6,301 nucleotides of DNA from Bacteroidota bacterium (GTDB lineage: Bacteria; Bacteroidota; Bacteroidia; M30B66): NCBI GenBank assembly GCA_020438185.1, contig JAGQVC010000106.1, positions 1-6,301 of the forward strand, in the 5' to 3' direction. Below the pieces are notes generated by a model, which saw nothing but the letters and a program-made list of their open reading frames with translations, was not told the origin of the DNA and searched no databases. The translations under genes were made by a program, and so were the position numbers. This document shows, piece after piece, positions 3,719 to 6,301 of this stretch. How positions within the stretch are numbered: the stretch's first letter is position 1; each line of letters starts with the position of its first letter.

Positions 3719-6301
3719 TTGACATACATTAAAAAAAGCCCGAACCGGTTCAGCTTTGCATCAGGAAAGCTGCCCATTGACTATCCTGACTTCCTGGATG
3801 TACAGGTACAATCGTTCAAGGATTTCTTCCAGTTAGAAACCACTCCTGAAAATCGCCAGAATGAAGGTCTTTTCAAGGTTTTTGCTGAAAATTTTCCCAT
3901 TTCTGATGCCAGAAACAACTTCGTACTGGAGTTTCTGGATTATTTCATCGATCCTCCCAGATATTCCATTGAGGAATGTCTTGAAAGAGGTTTAACTTAC
4001 AGCGTTCCGCTGAAAGCAAAGCTTAAGCTTTACTGCACCGACCCTGAACACGAGGATTTCGAAACTATCGTTCAGGATGTTTATCTGGGAACAATCCCTT
4101 ACATGACTCCGAAAGGCACCTTCGTAATCAACGGAGCTGAGCGTGTTGTTGTTTCTCAGCTTCACCGTTCACCTGGTGTGTTCTTCGGTCAAAGCCGACA
4201 TGCAAACGGAACAAAATTATATTCAGCACGTGTAATTCCTTTCAAGGGTTCATGGATTGAATTTGCTACAGATATCAACAGTGTAATGTATGCATACATC
4301 GACCGGAAAAAGAAGCTTCCGGTAACTACACTGCTTAGGGCAATTGGTTATGAGAGTGATAAAGACATTCTCGAAATTTTCGGATTAGCCGATGAGTTTA
4401 AGGTAACCAAGTCGAATATTAAAAATGCCGTTGGCCGTCGTTTGGCTGCCAGGGTATTGAAAACATGGATTGAAGATTTCGTTGATGAAGATACAGGTGA
4501 GGTTGTATCCATCGAAAGGAACGAGGTTATCATTGACCGGGAAACTGTCATTGAAAAAGAGCACCTCGAAATGATCCTTGAGTCAGGCGTGAAATCAATC
4601 ATTCTGCACAAGAATGATATTAACACAGCTGATTACACTATTATTTACAATACACTGCAGAAGGATACTTCAAACTCTGAAAAAGAGGCAGTTGAGCACA
4701 TTTACAGACAGCTTAGAAATGCTGAACCACCTGATGAAGAAACAGCTCGTGGCATCATAGACAAGTTGTTCTTCTCCGACAAGCGTTATGATTTGGGAGA
4801 TGTTGGCCGTTACAGAATCAACAAAAAACTGGAGCTTGATATTGATGGAGAAACACGTGTTCTAACCAAGCAGGATATTATATCCATTATTCGCTATTTG
4901 ATTGAACTCATCAATTCAAAAGCTGATGTGGATGATATTGATCACCTTTCTAACAGAAGGGTAAGAACTGTAGGTGAGCAGCTTTACGGCCAGTTTGGAG
5001 TCGGGCTTTCCAGAATGGCAAGAACTATCCGCGAACGTATGAACGTTCGTGATAATGAAGTTTTTACACCAACCGATCTGATTAATGCTAAAACACTTTC
5101 CAGTGTTATTAATTCGTTTTTCGGAACCAACCAGCTTTCTCAGTTCATGGATCAAACAAATCCTTTATCTGAGATAACTCATAAAAGAAGACTTTCTGCC
5201 CTCGGGCCAGGCGGTCTTTCACGTGAGCGCGCCGGTTTTGAGGTTCGTGACGTTCACTACACGCATTACGGTCGTCTGTGCACTATCGAAACTCCGGAAG
5301 GTCCTAACATCGGTCTGATTTCTTCACTTTGTGTATTCGCTAAAATCAACAAGCTTGGTTTTATTGAAACACCATACAGAACTGTTACTGACGGGCAGGT
5401 GGATCTGGATAAACCTATTGTTTATCTGAGTGCCGAAGAGGAAGAAACTTCAATCATTGCGCAATCAAAAACAGCAGTGGATGCAAATGGGAACTTTGTT
5501 GAGAAACGCGTGAAAGCTCGTTTTGCAGGAGATTTCCCTGTGGTTGAACCAACTGAAATTAAACTAATGGACGTTGCTCCGAATCAGATTGCCTCTATTG
5601 CAGCATCTCTGATTCCATTCCTGGAGCATGATGATGCCAACCGTGCACTGATGGGCTCAAACATGATGCGTCAGGCTGTTCCGCTTTTAAATCCTGAATC
5701 TCCAATCGTTGGTACAGGACTGGAAGGTGCCGTTGCTCATGACTCCCGCGTTCTTGTTAATGCTGAAGGAGAAGGAACTGTTGAATGGGTTGACGCTAAT
5801 GAAATTGTAATTCGTTATAACCGCTCTGAGGATGAGCGTCTTGTAAGTTTTGAGGACGATATTAAAACGTATCGTCTTACGAAATTCCGGAAAACCAACC
5901 AAAATACTACGATAAACCTGAAACCAATTGTAAGTAAAGGCGAAAAGGTTTCAAAAGGTCAGGTTCTTTGTGAGGGTTATGCTACTCAAGGCGGCGAGCT
6001 GGCGCTCGGAAGAAACCTTAAGGTGGCTTTCATGCCCTGGAAAGGTTTTAATTTCGAGGATGCAATTGTGATTTCAGAGCGTATCGTTCGGGAAGATGTA
6101 TTTACAAGTCTTCATATTGAAGAATTTATTCTTGAAGTACGCGACACCAAGCGGGGCCTCGAGGAACTTACTGCTGATATTCCGAACGTAAGTGAGGAAG
6201 CAACTAAAGATCTTGATGAAAATGGTCTGATTCGCATAGGTGCTGACGTAAAGCCGGGTGATATCCTGATTGGTAAAATCACACCGAAAGGTGAAACAGA
6301 C
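3719..6301 (+). CDS. rpoB: DNA-directed RNA polymerase beta subunit (3' end outside window), probable TTG start
   Basis: RpoB forms one pincer and half of the active centre of RNA polymerase. The frame is open for 861 codons to the right edge; Bacteroidota RpoB is about 1270 residues, so roughly a third is missing. The frame opens after a TGA at 3689 and contains no ATG until codon 120 or so, yet homology to the family N-terminus (IDYPDFLDVQVQSFKDFFQ) begins at about codon 20. TTG at 3719 gives MTYIKKSPNRFSF, a length matching relatives; ATT at 3728 is the alternative. Landmarks: AERVVVSQLHRSPGVFF in the protrusion, YDLGDVGRYRINKKL (357-371), the rifampicin pocket (FFGTNQLSQFMDQ to HKRRLSALGPGG, His at 488), IETPEGPNIGLI, and FEDAIVISER (from 779). 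Rifampicin-contact residues Q, D, H, R, S and L of cluster I are all of the sensitive type. rpoC is expected downstream. Confidence 0.98.
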   Translation, partial: MTYIKKSPNRFSFASGKLPIDYPDFLDVQVQSFKDFFQLETTPENRQNEGLFKVFAENFPISDARNNFVLEFLDYFIDPPRYSIEECLERGLTYSVPLKAKLKLYCTDPEHEDFETIVQDVYLGTIPYMTPKGTFVINGAERVVVSQLHRSPGVFFGQSRHANGTKLYSARVIPFKGSWIEFATDINSVMYAYIDRKKKLPVTTLLRAIGYESDKDILEIFGLADEFKVTKSNIKNAVGRRLAARVLKTWIEDFVDEDTGEVVSIERNEVIIDRETVIEKEHLEMILESGVKSIILHKNDINTADYTIIYNTLQKDTSNSEKEAVEHIYRQLRNAEPPDEETARGIIDKLFFSDKRYDLGDVGRYRINKKLELDIDGETRVLTKQDIISIIRYLIELINSKADVDDIDHLSNRRVRTVGEQLYGQFGVGLSRMARTIRERMNVRDNEVFTPTDLINAKTLSSVINSFFGTNQLSQFMDQTNPLSEITHKRRLSALGPGGLSRERAGFEVRDVHYTHYGRLCTIETPEGPNIGLISSLCVFAKINKLGFIETPYRTVTDGQVDLDKPIVYLSAEEEETSIIAQSKTAVDANGNFVEKRVKARFAGDFPVVEPTEIKLMDVAPNQIASIAASLIPFLEHDDANRALMGSNMMRQAVPLLNPESPIVGTGLEGAVAHDSRVLVNAEGEGTVEWVDANEIVIRYNRSEDERLVSFEDDIKTYRLTKFRKTNQNTTINLKPIVSKGEKVSKGQVLCEGYATQGGELALGRNLKVAFMPWKGFNFEDAIVISERIVREDVFTSLHIEEFILEVRDTKRGLEELTADIPNVSEEATKDLDENGLIRIGADVKPGDILIGKITPKGETD
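5123..5206 (+). other. Rifampicin-resistance-determining region (cluster I) of rpoB
   Basis: This stretch encodes the segment equivalent to Escherichia coli RpoB residues 507-534. Aligned by eye, the positions that most often mutate to resistance (E. coli S512, Q513, D516, H526, R529, S531, L533) all carry the same residue as sensitive E. coli. Differences are conservative and lie at non-canonical positions (S508T, S509N, N518T, I530L). The downstream cluster II motif IETPEGPNIGLI is also intact. Prediction: target-site sensitive. Confidence 0.85.

Noticed and set aside
3719..3724. TTGACA resembling a sigma70 -35 box just before rpoB
   Set aside because: No -10-like box follows at 16-18 nt, and Bacteroidota promoters do not use this consensus. 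The TTG is better explained as the rpoB initiator.
3298..3777. 159-codon reverse-strand open frame across rplL and the rplL-rpoB spacer
   Set aside because: Its sequence is low-complexity Ala/Ser/Pro made by reading the biased rplL codons backwards, and it spans the hairpin. It is a shadow of rplL.
3719..3780. A frameshift hiding an upstream ATG for rpoB
   Set aside because: There is no ATG in any forward frame between the rplL stop and about 3795, so a single insertion or deletion would not recover one; only a base substitution could.
1..6301. Accessory or novel system (mobile element, CRISPR, defence, toxin-antitoxin)
   Set aside because: Every coding stretch is a recognised core gene in conserved order, and no direct repeats, transposase, integrase or unexplained gene-sized gap is present.

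Overview
The window is a slice of the conserved translation/transcription housekeeping cluster of a bacterium. In order, all on the + strand, it holds the 3' end of tuf (EF-Tu), a terminator-like hairpin, tRNA-Trp(CCA), secE, nusG, rplK (L11), rplA (L1), rplJ (L10), rplL (L7/L12) and the first two thirds of rpoB, which runs off the right edge. I infer a member of Bacteroidota. The RpoB and NusG sequences resemble that phylum, and an almost unbroken RpoB resemblance to anaerobic Bacteroidales/Marinilabiliales-type proteins comes to mind from memory. None of the starts has a Shine-Dalgarno sequence; they are preceded by A/T-rich DNA. The tRNA gene does not encode its CCA end, and tuf-trnW-secE-nusG is an order familiar from that phylum. 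This placement is not database-checked.

Layout: 1-344 is the EF-Tu C-terminus. Positions 345-523 are non-coding, with a hairpin at 367-404, then the most likely location of a promoter for the downstream operon, then a small hairpin touching the tRNA 5' end. The tRNA is at 524-595. secE follows after 17 nt and overlaps nusG by one base. A 101-nt leader separates nusG from rplK and is the natural place for L1 autoregulation. rplK, rplA and rplJ are tightly packed (21 and 27 nt gaps), rplL follows after 57 nt, and a 108-nt spacer with a very strong 49-nt imperfect hairpin separates rplL from rpoB. There is no stretch above 300 nt without a gene.

The genes act together. EF-Tu delivers aminoacyl-tRNA, and L11, L10 and L7/L12 form the factor-binding stalk that stimulates it. 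L1 forms the opposite stalk at the E site. SecE is part of the SecYE translocon. NusG and RpoB belong to the transcription machinery, and NusG can couple it to ribosomes.

I see no mobile element, CRISPR array, defence system or other novel accessory system. The points worth a second look are small and regulatory: rpoB has no ATG anywhere near its start and probably begins at TTG 3719; the rplL-rpoB hairpin may be an attenuator or processing site; the tRNA-Trp acceptor stem carries a U-U mismatch; and the spacer upstream of rplJ is too short for a classical L10 leader.
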